Shown: piece after piece, positions 24,368 to 32,378 of the stretch
How positions within the stretch are numbered: the stretch's first letter is position 1
Layout of the letters: the number at the start of each line of letters is the position of its first letter
DNA from: Chloroflexota bacterium
Lineage (GTDB): Bacteria > Chloroflexota > Anaerolineae > Aggregatilineales > Ch27
DNA: 48,658 nucleotides
Direction: 5' to 3'
Assembly: GCA_019873685.1 (NCBI GenBank)
Contig: JAIOAT010000022.1
Span: 1 to 48,658, forward strand
Notes under the pieces: model-generated
Told to the model about the DNA's origin: nothing
The model's database searches: none
Seen by the model: only the letters and a program-made list of their open reading frames with translations
Position numbers and translations under genes: made by a program

Positions 24368-25363
24368 TTGACCATTCTAATGGAGGTCAAGAACCTCAAA
24401 ACCAAATTCCATACGCAGGAGGGGACGGTCCACGCCGTAAACGGCATCTCCTACACGCTGAATGAGGGCGAAACCCTGGGCGTTGTGGGGGAAAGCGGCT
24501 GCGGCAAAAGCGTTCACGCGCTCTCAATCATGGGGCTGATTCCCCAGCCGCCGGGCGAGGTCATGGCCGACGCTGTGATCTTCCGCGGGCGGGACCTGAT
24601 GAAGCTGTCTTCGGAAGAGATGCGTCTGCTGCGCGGGTCGGAGATCGCCATGGTCTTCCAGGACCCGATGACCTCCCTCAACCCGGTGCTGACCATCGGC
24701 TATCAGATCACTGAGGCGCTGAAGCTGCACCTGGGCATGGACAACCAGCAGGCCCGCGAACGCGCAGCCGAACTGCTGGCCATGGTGGGCATCCCCAGCG
24801 CCGCCAAACGGCTGGACGATTACCCGCACCAGTTCTCCGGCGGTATGCGCCAGCGGGCGATGATCGCCATGGCGCTCTCCTGCAACCCCCAGCTCCTGAT
24901 TGCTGACGAACCGACCACCGCCCTCGACGTGACCATCCAGGCCCAGATTCTGGATCTGGTCCGCCGCCTGCGTGACAAGATCGGCATGGCCATGATCTGG
25001 ATCACTCATGATCTGGGTGTGGTGGCCGGGCTGGCTGATACGGTGCAGGTCATGTACGCTGGCTATATCGTGGAGCGCGGCCCCAACCGCGAGATTTTCA
25101 AGGATACCCGCCACCCCTATACCCTCGGCCTGCTGGGGTCGCTGCCGCGCCTGGACCGCAAGGGCGGCAAGCTCTTCTCCATTGAAGGCGCCCCGCCAGA
25201 TCTGCGTATCGAGCCGAAAGGCTGCCCTTTTGCCCCGCGCTGCATCTACCGGGTAGAGAGGTGCTTGCAGGAAAATCCGTCGCTGGAACCGGCCAAGGAT
25301 GCGTTCCCGGGCCATACGGTGGCCTGCTGGGTCGATGTGCGTGAGGGAGAACCAACTCGATGA
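24368..25363 (+). CDS. oppD: Di/oligopeptide ABC transporter ATP-binding protein (OppD/DppD-like)
   Basis: A 331-residue ATPase of a type I peptide importer. Walker A GESGCGKS (41-48), signature FSGGMRQR (156-163), Walker B LLIADE (176-181) and an oligopeptide C-terminal domain with CPFAPRC are complete. The start is TTG 24368, eight bases after AAGGAG (24354-24359). ATG 24380 is the alternative. Its TGA overlaps the next ATG (ATGA). OppD and OppF proteins form the heterodimeric motor for the permeases encoded downstream. The substrate could be dipeptides, oligopeptides or nickel, and no binding protein is present to decide. Confidence 0.93.
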   Translation: MTILMEVKNLKTKFHTQEGTVHAVNGISYTLNEGETLGVVGESGCGKSVHALSIMGLIPQPPGEVMADAVIFRGRDLMKLSSEEMRLLRGSEIAMVFQDPMTSLNPVLTIGYQITEALKLHLGMDNQQARERAAELLAMVGIPSAAKRLDDYPHQFSGGMRQRAMIAMALSCNPQLLIADEPTTALDVTIQAQILDLVRRLRDKIGMAMIWITHDLGVVAGLADTVQVMYAGYIVERGPNREIFKDTRHPYTLGLLGSLPRLDRKGGKLFSIEGAPPDLRIEPKGCPFAPRCIYRVERCLQENPSLEPAKDAFPGHTVACWVDVREGEPTR

Positions 25364-26397
25364 CCGCTACTGCCGCTGTAACTGCCACTAAAGGGGACGG
25401 CGCCAGCGCCGCAAAGAAGAAGGAAATCCTCGTCCGGGTTGAAGGGCTGAAGAAATACTTCCCCATCACTTCCGGCATCGTCATCCAGCGTCATGTAGGC
25501 GACGTGATGGCTGTGGATGACATCAGCTTCCACATCTACAAAGGGGAGACGCTCGGCCTGGTGGGTGAATCCGGCTGCGGCAAGAGCACCGCAGGCCGGA
25601 CCATCCTGCAGCTTTACCGCCCGACCGCCGGGACGGTCGAGTTTGAGGGCATCAAGCTGGAGCAGCTCAAGGGCGAAGATCTGCGCCGGATGCGCCGCCG
25701 CATGCAGATGATCTTCCAGGACCCTTACGCCTCCCTCAACCCGCGTATGACCGTTGGCCGGATCATCGCCGAGCCGCTGCAGGTCCACAATGTGGGCAAC
25801 AGCAACAAGGAACGCCAGGAACGGGTCGAGTACCTGATGGAGAAAGTGGGGCTGAACCCCTACTTCATCAACCGTTACCCGCATGAGTTTTCTGGCGGCC
25901 AGCGGCAGCGTATCGGCATCGCCCGCGCCCTGGCGCTGGAACCGTCGTTCATCGTCTGCGATGAGCCAATCTCGGCCCTCGACGTTTCCATTCAGGCGCA
26001 GGTGGTTAACCTGCTGGAAGACCTGCAGCACGACCTGGGGCTGACCTACCTGTTCATCGCCCACGACCTGAGCATGGTGCGCCACATCTGCGACCGCGTG
26101 GCCGTGATGTACCTGGGGCGGATTGTAGAAATCGCGGAGACGGAAGAGCTGTACACCAACCCGCTGCATCCCTATACCCAGGCTCTGCTTTCCGCTGTGC
26201 CGGTGCCCGATCCAGAGGTCGAAGCTCAGCGCAAGCGGATCATCCTCAAGGGTGATGTGCCGACGCCGATCAACCCGCCCAAGGGCTGCAACTTCAACAC
26301 CCGCTGCCCGGTGGCGGTGGATGTCTGCCATACCGAGGACCCCCAGCTGGTGGAGGTTCTGCCGGAGCACTGGGTGGCCTGCTACCGCGTGGGCTGA
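25360..26397 (+). CDS. oppF: Di/oligopeptide ABC transporter ATP-binding protein (OppF/DppF-like)
   Basis: A 345-residue second motor ATPase. A Lys/Ala-rich N-terminal extension (about 1-22) precedes the fold. Walker [10 protein letters not shown] covers residues 69-77, the signature FSGGQRQR 177-184, and Walker B FIVCDEP sits near 197-203. The C-terminal oligo-HPY part carries [13 protein letters not shown]. Translation is coupled to the preceding ATPase through ATGA (25360-25363). It is followed by a 304-base spacer with two hairpins before the lipoprotein and permease genes, so ATPase and permease expression may differ. Confidence 0.93.
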   Translation: MTATAAVTATKGDGASAAKKKEILVRVEGLKKYFPITSGIVIQRHVGDVMAVDDISFHIYKGETLGLVGESGCGKSTAGRTILQLYRPTAGTVEFEGIKLEQLKGEDLRRMRRRMQMIFQDPYASLNPRMTVGRIIAEPLQVHNVGNSNKERQERVEYLMEKVGLNPYFINRYPHEFSGGQRQRIGIARALALEPSFIVCDEPISALDVSIQAQVVNLLEDLQHDLGLTYLFIAHDLSMVRHICDRVAVMYLGRIVEIAETEELYTNPLHPYTQALLSAVPVPDPEVEAQRKRIILKGDVPTPINPPKGCNFNTRCPVAVDVCHTEDPQLVEVLPEHWVACYRVG

Positions 26398-26701
26398 ACA
26401 GCACTGCAGACGGACCGGCTATCCATCTGCCCACCGGACAGGGGCGGATGGCGACAGAAAAGCCGGAGAAAGCACGCCGGCCGGATCGCCCGCAGGGACG
26501 CGGGCCGGCACGTATCACCGGCAGCGAACCTGATCGAGGCGGAAGGCCGCCGCGATCAGGTTCTCGATTCTCCGGCATCCGGCAGGTCAGGCGGATGGCA
26601 GCGTGCTGGCGCTGGAACAGATCAGGCGTGGGCCTGACCCCCATGCCTGAGATACCGGGAAGGCTTTTCTGAGATGAAACCCAAGGGAGAACCAACGGCT
26701 G
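26398..26701. other. Intra-operon spacer with hairpins
   Basis: No gene is seen. A GC-rich palindrome around 26474-26510 (GCCGGCC...GGCCGGC) and the long perfect hairpin at 26526-26563 are the main contents. A good ribosome site precedes the next gene. Confidence 0.55.
26526..26563 (+). terminator. Long hairpin inside peptide transporter operon
   Basis: GAACCTGATCG (26526-26536) pairs perfectly with CGATCAGGTTC (26553-26563). After one mismatch, GGCGG pairs with CCGCC around an AAGG loop. No T tract follows, so partial termination or mRNA processing is more likely than full termination. Confidence 0.45.
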
Positions 26702-27091
26702 ATGATGGATAGACGCACGTTCCTGGCCCTCCTGTTGTTCGTTGGCATGCTCAGCCTGGCGGCCCTGGCCTGCAACTCCGACCAGGAATGGATCATCCCG
26801 CGCACGGCCACCCCCACCCCCACCCCTACTCCCATCCCTATGGATACTGAGGCGGAATTTGCCGTCGGTGACACGGTTGAGATCGTGGCCACCGGCGTGT
26901 TTACCATCGCTCAGACCAACCAGCCGGAACCCGACCAGCGCAACAATCGGGTGATAGGCGGCGGGTGCTTCCCCGGCCAGAAGGCCCCCGTGCTGGATGT
27001 CGCCCAGGGTCCCGATGGCAGGATTTACTACAAGGTAAGCTGCATCCTGGATGGCTGGGTGCCGGCGGATAACGTCAAAGCGGTCGAGTAA
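26702..27091 (+). CDS. Small lipoprotein with SH3-like domain in transporter operon
   Basis: A 129-residue exported lipoprotein. The signal peptide ends in lipobox LAALAC (Cys24). A short Thr-Pro linker (about 34-46) follows, then a beta-rich domain of about 80 residues (VGDTVEIVATGVFTIAQT to DGWVPADNVKAVE). Its ending resembles the last strands of an SH3 domain. Two Cys (in GGCFPG and VSCILDG) may form a disulfide. It is far too small to be the usual 500-residue peptide-binding protein. It may be an accessory or wall-attachment factor. It lies 20 bases before the permease gene. Confidence 0.75.
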   Translation: MMDRRTFLALLLFVGMLSLAALACNSDQEWIIPRTATPTPTPTPIPMDTEAEFAVGDTVEIVATGVFTIAQTNQPEPDQRNNRVIGGGCFPGQKAPVLDVAQGPDGRIYYKVSCILDGWVPADNVKAVE

Positions 27092-27111
27092 GTAGAGGAG
27101 GGTAACGCGCC

Positions 27112-28101
27112 ATGAGCATGGGCAAGTTTCTGATCCGGCGCATCATCATGGCCCTGCCCGTCCTGCTCCTGATCATCTTCGTGTCTTTCGCGGTGATCCG
27201 GGCGACGCCGGGCGGGCCGTTTGACATGGTCGGCGAAGGGCGACGGGTGCCGCAGGCAGTGATTGACGGCCTCAACCGCCAGTACGGGCTGGACCAGCCG
27301 CTGATGACCCAGTTCATCCGTTACCTGGCCAGCCTGGCCCGACTGGACTTCGGGCCGTCGCTGGGGCGCTCATCGCTGGGCGAACCGGTCAGCGAGATCA
27401 TCGGGCGCGGTCTGCCCGTTTCGATGCAGGTAGGCGTCTTTTCCGTGATCCTGGGCTTTGCGCTGGGCATCCCGCTGGGGGTGCTGGCTGCTCTGTACCA
27501 CAACACCATCGTCGACTACGGCGCTACCTTCCTGGCTGTGCTGGGGACTTCCATCCCCAACCTCGTGCTGGGACCGCTGCTGATCATCATCTTCGCCGTG
27601 TCGCTAAACTGGTTGCCGGTCGCTGATGTCAATGGCATCTGGCGCAGCACGATTCACAACCCGGCGGTGATTTTCTCCTGGGACTATGTCAGCCTGGCCA
27701 TCCTGCCGGTGTTCACCCTGGGGACAGGGATGATGGCCGGCATCGCCCGGCTAACGCGGGCCAGCCTGCTGCAGGTGTTGCGGGAAGATTACATCCGCAC
27801 GGCCCGCGCCAAGGGCCTCAAGGAGCGCACGGTGATCTACGGGCATGCGCTCAAGAACGCCCTGATCCCGGTCGCCACCATCCTGGGGCCGCTGCTGGCT
27901 GCCGTGCTGACCGGCTCGTTCATCATTGAGCGTATCTTCAATATCCCCGGCATCGGTGGGGAGTTCGTCAGCAGCGTCGCCAGCCGTGACTATAACCTGC
28001 TGGTTGGCGTGACGATTGTGTATTCGGTCTTTCTGGTTGCCGGTAACATCCTGGTGGATGTGATGTATACCTGGCTGGATCCGCGCATCCGCTTCGATTA
28101 G
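27112..28101 (+). CDS. oppB: Di/oligopeptide ABC transporter permease (OppB/DppB-like)
   Basis: A 329-residue inner-membrane permease with about six helices. The N-terminal KFLIRRIIMALPVLLLIIF and the acidic loop VIRATPGGPFD are typical of OppB/DppB. The cytoplasmic EAA-like loop reads YIRTARAKGLKERTVIYGHA (about residues 228-247). GAGGAGGG lies ten bases ahead of the ATG. The adjacent SCP of the family, IERIFNIPGIGGEF, is intact. A perfect 8-bp hairpin (28120-28139) separates it from oppC. Confidence 0.93.
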   Translation: MSMGKFLIRRIIMALPVLLLIIFVSFAVIRATPGGPFDMVGEGRRVPQAVIDGLNRQYGLDQPLMTQFIRYLASLARLDFGPSLGRSSLGEPVSEIIGRGLPVSMQVGVFSVILGFALGIPLGVLAALYHNTIVDYGATFLAVLGTSIPNLVLGPLLIIIFAVSLNWLPVADVNGIWRSTIHNPAVIFSWDYVSLAILPVFTLGTGMMAGIARLTRASLLQVLREDYIRTARAKGLKERTVIYGHALKNALIPVATILGPLLAAVLTGSFIIERIFNIPGIGGEFVSSVASRDYNLLVGVTIVYSVFLVAGNILVDVMYTWLDPRIRFD

Positions 28102-28119
28102 GCGCGGGCCGCGGCCTGC

Positions 28120-28139
28120 GGGCGGGAAGCGTCCCGCCC
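28120..28139 (+). repeat. Hairpin between the two permease genes
   Basis: GGGCGGGA pairs with TCCCGCCC around the tetraloop AGCG. It lies between two genes that must be expressed together, so it is probably a stabiliser of the upstream message rather than a terminator. No T tract follows. Confidence 0.45.
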
Positions 28140-28205
28140 GTCATCTCACCCACATCGACCCTGAGTGGACTGCGGTCGTCAGGGCAGGACAAGGAGCTAC
28201 ACGCT

Positions 28206-29252
28206 ATGGCTGTGGCGGAGAGGGCCAAGCCCGTTCAACTGGGCGAAGAGCTACACTACAAATCGCGCTCGCTCTTTCAGGATTCCATGTATCGCCTGTT
28301 CCGCAACCGCGCGGCGATCGTGGCCATGATGATCATCGGCGTTCTGGTGATCATCGCTCTGACGGCTGACCTGATGGTGCAGTGGGGCTGGCTGGATCAT
28401 TACGCCCATCAACATCGCGGTTCCAGCCTGGTGGCGCCGCTATCCTGCGCGGTGGACGGCGACAAGGATGGCGACGGCGTGCCGGACCCGGTTCAGTTTT
28501 GCTTCCTGTTCGGGACGGATCGGCTGGGGCGTGACCTGTTAAGCCGCACTGTCTACGGCACGCGCATTTCCCTGCTGGTAGGTGTGGTCGGCTCGTCGGT
28601 GTCGCTGCTGATCGGGATCGTCTATGGCGTGATCTCTGGCTACTACGGTGGGCGCATCGACAACCTGATGATGCGCTTCGTCGACTTCCTGTACGGCATC
28701 CCTACCCTGCCGCTGATCATCATCATGCAGGTCTACTTCCGCGGGGTGCGCGAGCGCGCGGGGGAGATCGGCGGGCTGGGCCAGACCATGGTGCAGATCG
28801 ACCAGGCCATGGGCGGGCTGTTCTTCCTGTTCATCGCCCTGGGCATCCTGAGCTGGATCGGCATGGCCCGGCTCGCCCGCGGACAGGTGCTGGCCTACAA
28901 GCAAAAGGAATTTGTGGAAGCGGCGCGCTCTATTGGGGCGCGGGACGGGCGGATCATCTTCACCCACCTGCTGCCGAACATCATCGGGCCGCTGATCGTC
29001 TCGGAAGCGATGGCGATTCCGGGCTACATCTTCACCGAATCTTTCCTGAGCTTCCTGGGGCTGGGCGTGAACCCGCCGACTCCAAGCTGGGGCGCCCTGA
29101 TCACCGACGCGATCAACGAAGGCGCCATCCGCTTCCGGACGCATCTATTGCTCGTCCCGGCCTTTGCCCTGTCGCTCACCACGCTGGCTTTCAACTTCCT
29201 GGGGGATGGCCTGCGCGACGCGCTTGACCCGCGCCTGGCCGGGGAGAAATAG
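28206..29252 (+). CDS. oppC: Di/oligopeptide ABC transporter permease (OppC/DppC-like)
   Basis: A 348-residue permease partner of the preceding gene. The N-terminus has the OppC-type motif SMYRLFRNRAAIVAMMII. The large outside loop holds FLFGTDRLGRDLLSRTVYGTR, the strongest OppC hallmark (shown in part). The EAA-like loop reads KEFVEAARSIGARDGRIIF. An Asp-rich segment CAVDGDKDGDGVPDPVQFC between helices 1 and 2 is unusual. It looks like a TSP3/EF-like Ca-binding turn flanked by two Cys. An intrinsic terminator ends the operon. Confidence 0.92.
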   Translation: MAVAERAKPVQLGEELHYKSRSLFQDSMYRLFRNRAAIVAMMIIGVLVIIALTADLMVQWGWLDHYAHQHRGSSLVAPLSCAVDGDKDGDGVPDPVQFCFLFGTDRLGRDLLSRTVYGTRISLLVGVVGSSVSLLIGIVYGVISGYYGGRIDNLMMRFVDFLYGIPTLPLIIIMQVYFRGVRERAGEIGGLGQTMVQIDQAMGGLFFLFIALGILSWIGMARLARGQVLAYKQKEFVEAARSIGARDGRIIFTHLLPNIIGPLIVSEAMAIPGYIFTESFLSFLGLGVNPPTPSWGALITDAINEGAIRFRTHLLLVPAFALSLTTLAFNFLGDGLRDALDPRLAGEK

Positions 29253-29286
29253 AGCAAGTCAGGCTTCGATAGTTTCAGCGTTGCTC

Positions 29287-29322
29287 GTAGCGCCGGAATA
29301 CCTTTCGGCGCTACTCTTTTTT
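29287..29322 (+). terminator. Intrinsic terminator of peptide transporter operon
   Basis: GTAGCGCCG (29287-29295) pairs perfectly with CGGCGCTAC (29306-29314), followed by TCTTTTTT. It abuts the stop of the convergent holA gene. Confidence 0.85.
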
Positions 29323-30326
29323 CAGTCGCACAGGCCCGCGACCAGCATGGCCAGCGCCAGTTCTGGCGCGATCTGCCCGGTCTTGATCCGCCGGTCGAGG
29401 TCGAGCAGGTGGCGGTAAGTTTGCTCCAGCCCGTCCAGTGTAAAGCGCCGACTCTGTTCTTCCAGCTTGGCGGCGACGAAATTCTGCACGCGCAGCGCCC
29501 GCGCCAGGGCCGGGCCACGCCCGCCGCCGGACTCCAGATGTTCCCGCGCCTGAAGCAACAGGCGGAACTGGCGGATGATCAGGCCAAACAGGTTGAGCGC
29601 GTCCGTATCCTTGAGCAGCCGCAGCAACAGCCGGGTAGCCGTCGGGCCGTCGCGGCGGCCCAGCGCGTCCACCATCGGGAAGACGCTTTCCTCCGGCACA
29701 TAAGCGGTCACCGCGGCGACATGATCGCGGGTGATCACGCCTCCTTCGCCCACATAGGCCGCCAGCTTGAACAGCTCGTTGTCAGCTTTGGTCAGGTCGG
29801 CGCTGAACTGGTCACCGCGCACCAGGGCGACCAGCGCGTCCCGCGCCTCCGCCTCGATGCTGACGCCGTAATGGGCGGCGCGGGCCTGGAGCCAGGGGCC
29901 GACTTCGTTGAGGGCGGGACGGCGGAAGGCTTTGACATAGCCGCGCGGATCGCTGCGGGCCAGCTTGAGCACGGGGTGGTTTTCGCTGAGCGTCTGCCGT
30001 TCCACAAAGACCAACCGCGCCCAGTCCGGCAGGCCGGGAAGCTGGGCGACCAGCGCCTCCAGCGTGGCCTTGCCGCCGGATGTCTGCGCCAGGTAGGAGA
30101 GCCAATCGTTGACGATGGCCAGCCGCCGGTCGCTGAGGAACGGCAGGGCCGATACCGCGTTGAGTACGTCTGACAGGGTGGCCGTTTTGCCGTCGAAGGT
30201 GGTGGTGTTGAGATCGGCGGTGGCCGGGTCGTCGCCCATGCGGGCGCGCATGGCGGCTACCTCCTCCTCAAGGGTGAAAAGGTCTTCGCCGTGCAGGATG
30301 TAGTAAGTCGGGGTGGGTCTGGCCAT
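29322..30326 (-). CDS. holA: DNA polymerase III delta subunit
   Basis: A 334-residue clamp-loader subunit. It opens the beta sliding clamp within the tau/gamma-delta-delta' complex. The N-terminus YYILHGEDLFTLEEEVAAMR is the HolA start pattern. FLSDRRLAIVNDW near residue 80 is the conserved strand-turn. KAFRRPALNEVGPWLQARAAHYG and the C-terminal helical domain (NLFGLIIRQFRLLLQAREHL) complete the fold. There is no functional Walker A, as expected for delta. It is transcribed alone and divergent from the M50 protease gene. Confidence 0.92.
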   Translation of the reverse strand: MARPTPTYYILHGEDLFTLEEEVAAMRARMGDDPATADLNTTTFDGKTATLSDVLNAVSALPFLSDRRLAIVNDWLSYLAQTSGGKATLEALVAQLPGLPDWARLVFVERQTLSENHPVLKLARSDPRGYVKAFRRPALNEVGPWLQARAAHYGVSIEAEARDALVALVRGDQFSADLTKADNELFKLAAYVGEGGVITRDHVAAVTAYVPEESVFPMVDALGRRDGPTATRLLLRLLKDTDALNLFGLIIRQFRLLLQAREHLESGGGRGPALARALRVQNFVAAKLEEQSRRFTLDGLEQTYRHLLDLDRRIKTGQIAPELALAMLVAGLCD

Positions 30327-30414
30327 CGTTGCCCGTCCGGATGATCGCCGATGCTGAAGGGGATTATGCCTGCTGGGCGGGCCGGTGGCAAGCGCCGCGC
30401 CGGGGCAGGGTAAA

Positions 30415-30423
30415 TGGTATAAT
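30415..30423 (+). promoter_or_regulatory. Extended -10 promoter TGGTATAAT
   Basis: The perfect nonamer TGGTATAAT lies 50 bases before the M50 protease ATG. It is identical to the elements at 2462 and 32298. Confidence 0.65.
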
Positions 30424-30473
30424 CGCCGCCAGCCCGGTTCTTGCCGGGCCTGAGACGCGGGGAGGATGACCGT

Positions 30474-31208
30474 ATGTTCGCAGAACTAACCCTGGCCGTG
30501 CTGATCAGCCGCCTGATCGCGCTGTTGATCGGCACGACGCTGCACGAGTACGGCCACAACTACGTGGGCTACCTGATGGGCGATAACACCCCCGCCTATG
30601 AGGGCAAGCTAACGCTCGACCCGCGCAAGCACATCTACTGGCCGGGCCTGTTGATGTTTGTGGTGGTGGGCTTCGGCGTGCTGGGGACAGCGCCGGTCAG
30701 TCCGGGGCGGATGAGCTATCCCCGCGCGGGCTGGGCTGTCAACCTCAGCCGCCAGCAGCGCTTCGGGATCAGCGTGCTGGCCGGGCCGGTCGGCAACCTG
30801 ATTGTGGCCGTGATCGCCGCTCTGTTCATCCGCCTGATCGCGTTCACTGTGCCTGATCTGCTCGACCCGTTGCGGGACCCCAACCTGGCCCGTGTGCTGC
30901 CCGGTTTTGGCCGGGTGCTCTTTGACCTGGTGTGGTGGAATGTCCTGTTGTTCTTCTTCAACCTGGTGCCGCTGGGGCCGCTGGACGGGCGCTACATCCT
31001 GGGGATGTTCATCCCGCCCCGCCAGCAATACGCCTACGACAACTTCCAGAATCAGTTCGGGATGTTGCTGTTGTTCGGCCTGATCTTTGCCTCATTCCTC
31101 ATGCCGGGGGTGAACATCCTGGGCACGATCATCGGCGAGCCGACGATCCAGCTCACCCAGGCGCTAATTGGCCCGCAGGGGATCGCCGCCATCTTCCTGG
31201 GTGGATAG
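30474..31208 (+). CDS. Site-2-protease-like M50 membrane metalloprotease
   Basis: A 244-residue polytopic membrane protein. The zinc motif HEYGH (24-28) lies in the first helix, and the second metal motif NLVPLGPLDG (163-172, Asp171) in a later helix, as in M50B/S2P enzymes. About five hydrophobic helices and no PDZ or CBS domain make it a minimal rhomboid-sized member, like those found near spore or stress genes. The start is ATG 30474 with GGAGG nine bases ahead. It may cleave membrane-bound anti-sigma factors or peptides inside the bilayer. No target is nearby. Confidence 0.85.
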   Translation: MFAELTLAVLISRLIALLIGTTLHEYGHNYVGYLMGDNTPAYEGKLTLDPRKHIYWPGLLMFVVVGFGVLGTAPVSPGRMSYPRAGWAVNLSRQQRFGISVLAGPVGNLIVAVIAALFIRLIAFTVPDLLDPLRDPNLARVLPGFGRVLFDLVWWNVLLFFFNLVPLGPLDGRYILGMFIPPRQQYAYDNFQNQFGMLLLFGLIFASFLMPGVNILGTIIGEPTIQLTQALIGPQGIAAIFLGG

Positions 31209-31228
31209 CGGCCTGCCCGACCACAGCA

Positions 31229-31259
31229 GCGGGCGGGAAGCGCTCTGCTCCCCGCCCGC
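31229..31259. terminator. Hairpin between convergent genes
   Basis: GCGGGCGGG (31229-31237) pairs with CCCGCCCGC (31251-31259) around a 13-base loop, between the M50 protease and peroxiredoxin genes. No T tract is seen on either side. Confidence 0.5.
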
Positions 31260-31287
31260 AGTACTGAGTTCATAAATCAGCAGGCGC

Positions 31288-32016
31288 TTAGCCTTCGCCC
31301 ATCTCTTTCTTGGGGTCCCAGACTTCCCACACCTTGCCGACCAGCGCCGGGCCGGGCTTGAGCGTGGTCTTGCCGGGGCGCCAGCCCGCCGGGGTAACTT
31401 CGCCGGTGGCGCGGTGGTGCTGGTACGCCTGCACCTGGCGAATCAGTTCCACGACGTTGCGGCCCACCGGCGGGGTCATCACTTCCATCGCCTGGATGAC
31501 GAAGTCAGGATCGATCAGGAAACGCCCGCGAATGTCCACGCCGGCGTTTTCGTCATAGACGCCGTAGAGCGTCCCGATCCGGCCACCGGAATCGGAGAGC
31601 ATCGGCCAGGGCACACCGCCTTCGACCATCTTGCTCAGTTCCTGTTCCTGCCAGATCTTGTGGGTGAAGTGGCTGTCTGTGCTGACCGAAAGCACCTGGA
31701 CGCCCAGGGCCTGCAGTTCGGGGTATTTGACGGCAACTGCCGACAGTTCGGTCGGTCAGACAAAGGTGAAATCGCCGGGGTAGAAGCAGAGGACGATCCA
31801 CTGTCCCTTGTAGTCGGACAGCTTGACGGTCTTGAAGCCGCCCGCCTGATAGGCGGTCGCTTCAAAATCAGGTGCGGGTTTACCTACTCTTGCTTGCACG
31901 GTTTTCTTCTCCTCGGGTACGGCCTGGGCTGCCGGTGCGCCGGTCGCCTCTGGCGCGGCGAGCGGGCCGCGCGCGGGCGTAACGCACGAATAGCCAGGCT
32001 TGGCGGGTTCAGGCAT
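31288..32016 (-). CDS. Peroxiredoxin with in-frame UGA at the catalytic position (predicted selenoprotein)
   Basis: This AhpC/typical-2-Cys-like peroxiredoxin reads as one 242-residue chain if UGA 31756-31758 is translated. It would reduce peroxides in the cytoplasm. The UGA is codon 87 in [17 protein letters not shown], exactly the peroxidatic Cys of the family motif DFTFVCPTE. Both sides stay in one frame and keep family motifs ([35 protein letters not shown]). A SECIS-like hairpin follows at once (31728-31744). The resolving Cys of GEVCPANW is Thr (GEVTPAGW). The first 40 residues are an Ala/Pro-rich extension. The start is ATG 32016 with AAAGGAT ahead. The alternative is a nonsense mutation, which is unlikely to strike just this codon. 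Confidence 0.82.
31728..31744 (-). promoter_or_regulatory. Candidate bacterial SECIS element
   Basis: In the mRNA, CGGC and GCCG form a 4-bp stem closing the loop AGUU. Below it, after a U-U mismatch, G-C and U-A pairs extend the stem. The loop starts 17 bases after the UGA and has G as its second base, fitting the bacterial SECIS rules as I recall them (loop about 16-37 bases away, G early in the loop). Overlapping alternatives AACTG/CAGTT and CCGAC/GTCGG exist. Confidence 0.5.
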
Positions 32017-32174
32017 CGACGAATCCTTTCGGTTGGCCGGGGACGACACAGGGAAGGAATGGAAGGGCGGGATGAGGGCCAGCACGCCAGCGCAAAGGGT
32101 CGCCACCCGGACACTGCATCTCTCGCGTTCGCACCGGGGAAATGTGGAAACCGCTATGCAGGCGAACTATATCC

Positions 32175-32183
32175 AGTATAGCA
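32175..32183 (-). promoter_or_regulatory. Extended -10 promoter of peroxiredoxin gene
   Basis: On the minus strand TGCTATACT lies 159 bases before the ATG. It is the same nonamer as the pitA element. The leader is long and no OxyR-like site was recognised. Confidence 0.5.
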
Positions 32184-32297
32184 TGTTTCGCCCGGCGGCG
32201 CGGATGAGAACTGTCAGAATCGGGCTACGTGCCTGCGGTGGGGAACAGGGAGTAGGTAGTAAAGAAAGGTCGCTGCTGCAGGCGGCCTCCGGCGCTG

Positions 32298-32306
32298 TGG
32301 TATAAT
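32298..32306 (+). promoter_or_regulatory. Extended -10 promoter TGGTATAAT
   Basis: The third exact copy of TGGTATAAT, 72 bases before the HD-domain gene. Confidence 0.65.
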
Positions 32307-32378
32307 CCCGGCGATTTCGTGGAAGGTGTCAGCGCCGGGAGCAACGCAATTGAGCATGACCGATCGGGGAGAGCCGCC

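Noticed and set aside
31756-31758. UGA as a general sense codon (for example Trp)
   Set aside because: Many other genes in the window end in TGA at the expected family length, and four-base ATGA overlaps depend on it, so UGA is a normal stop here.
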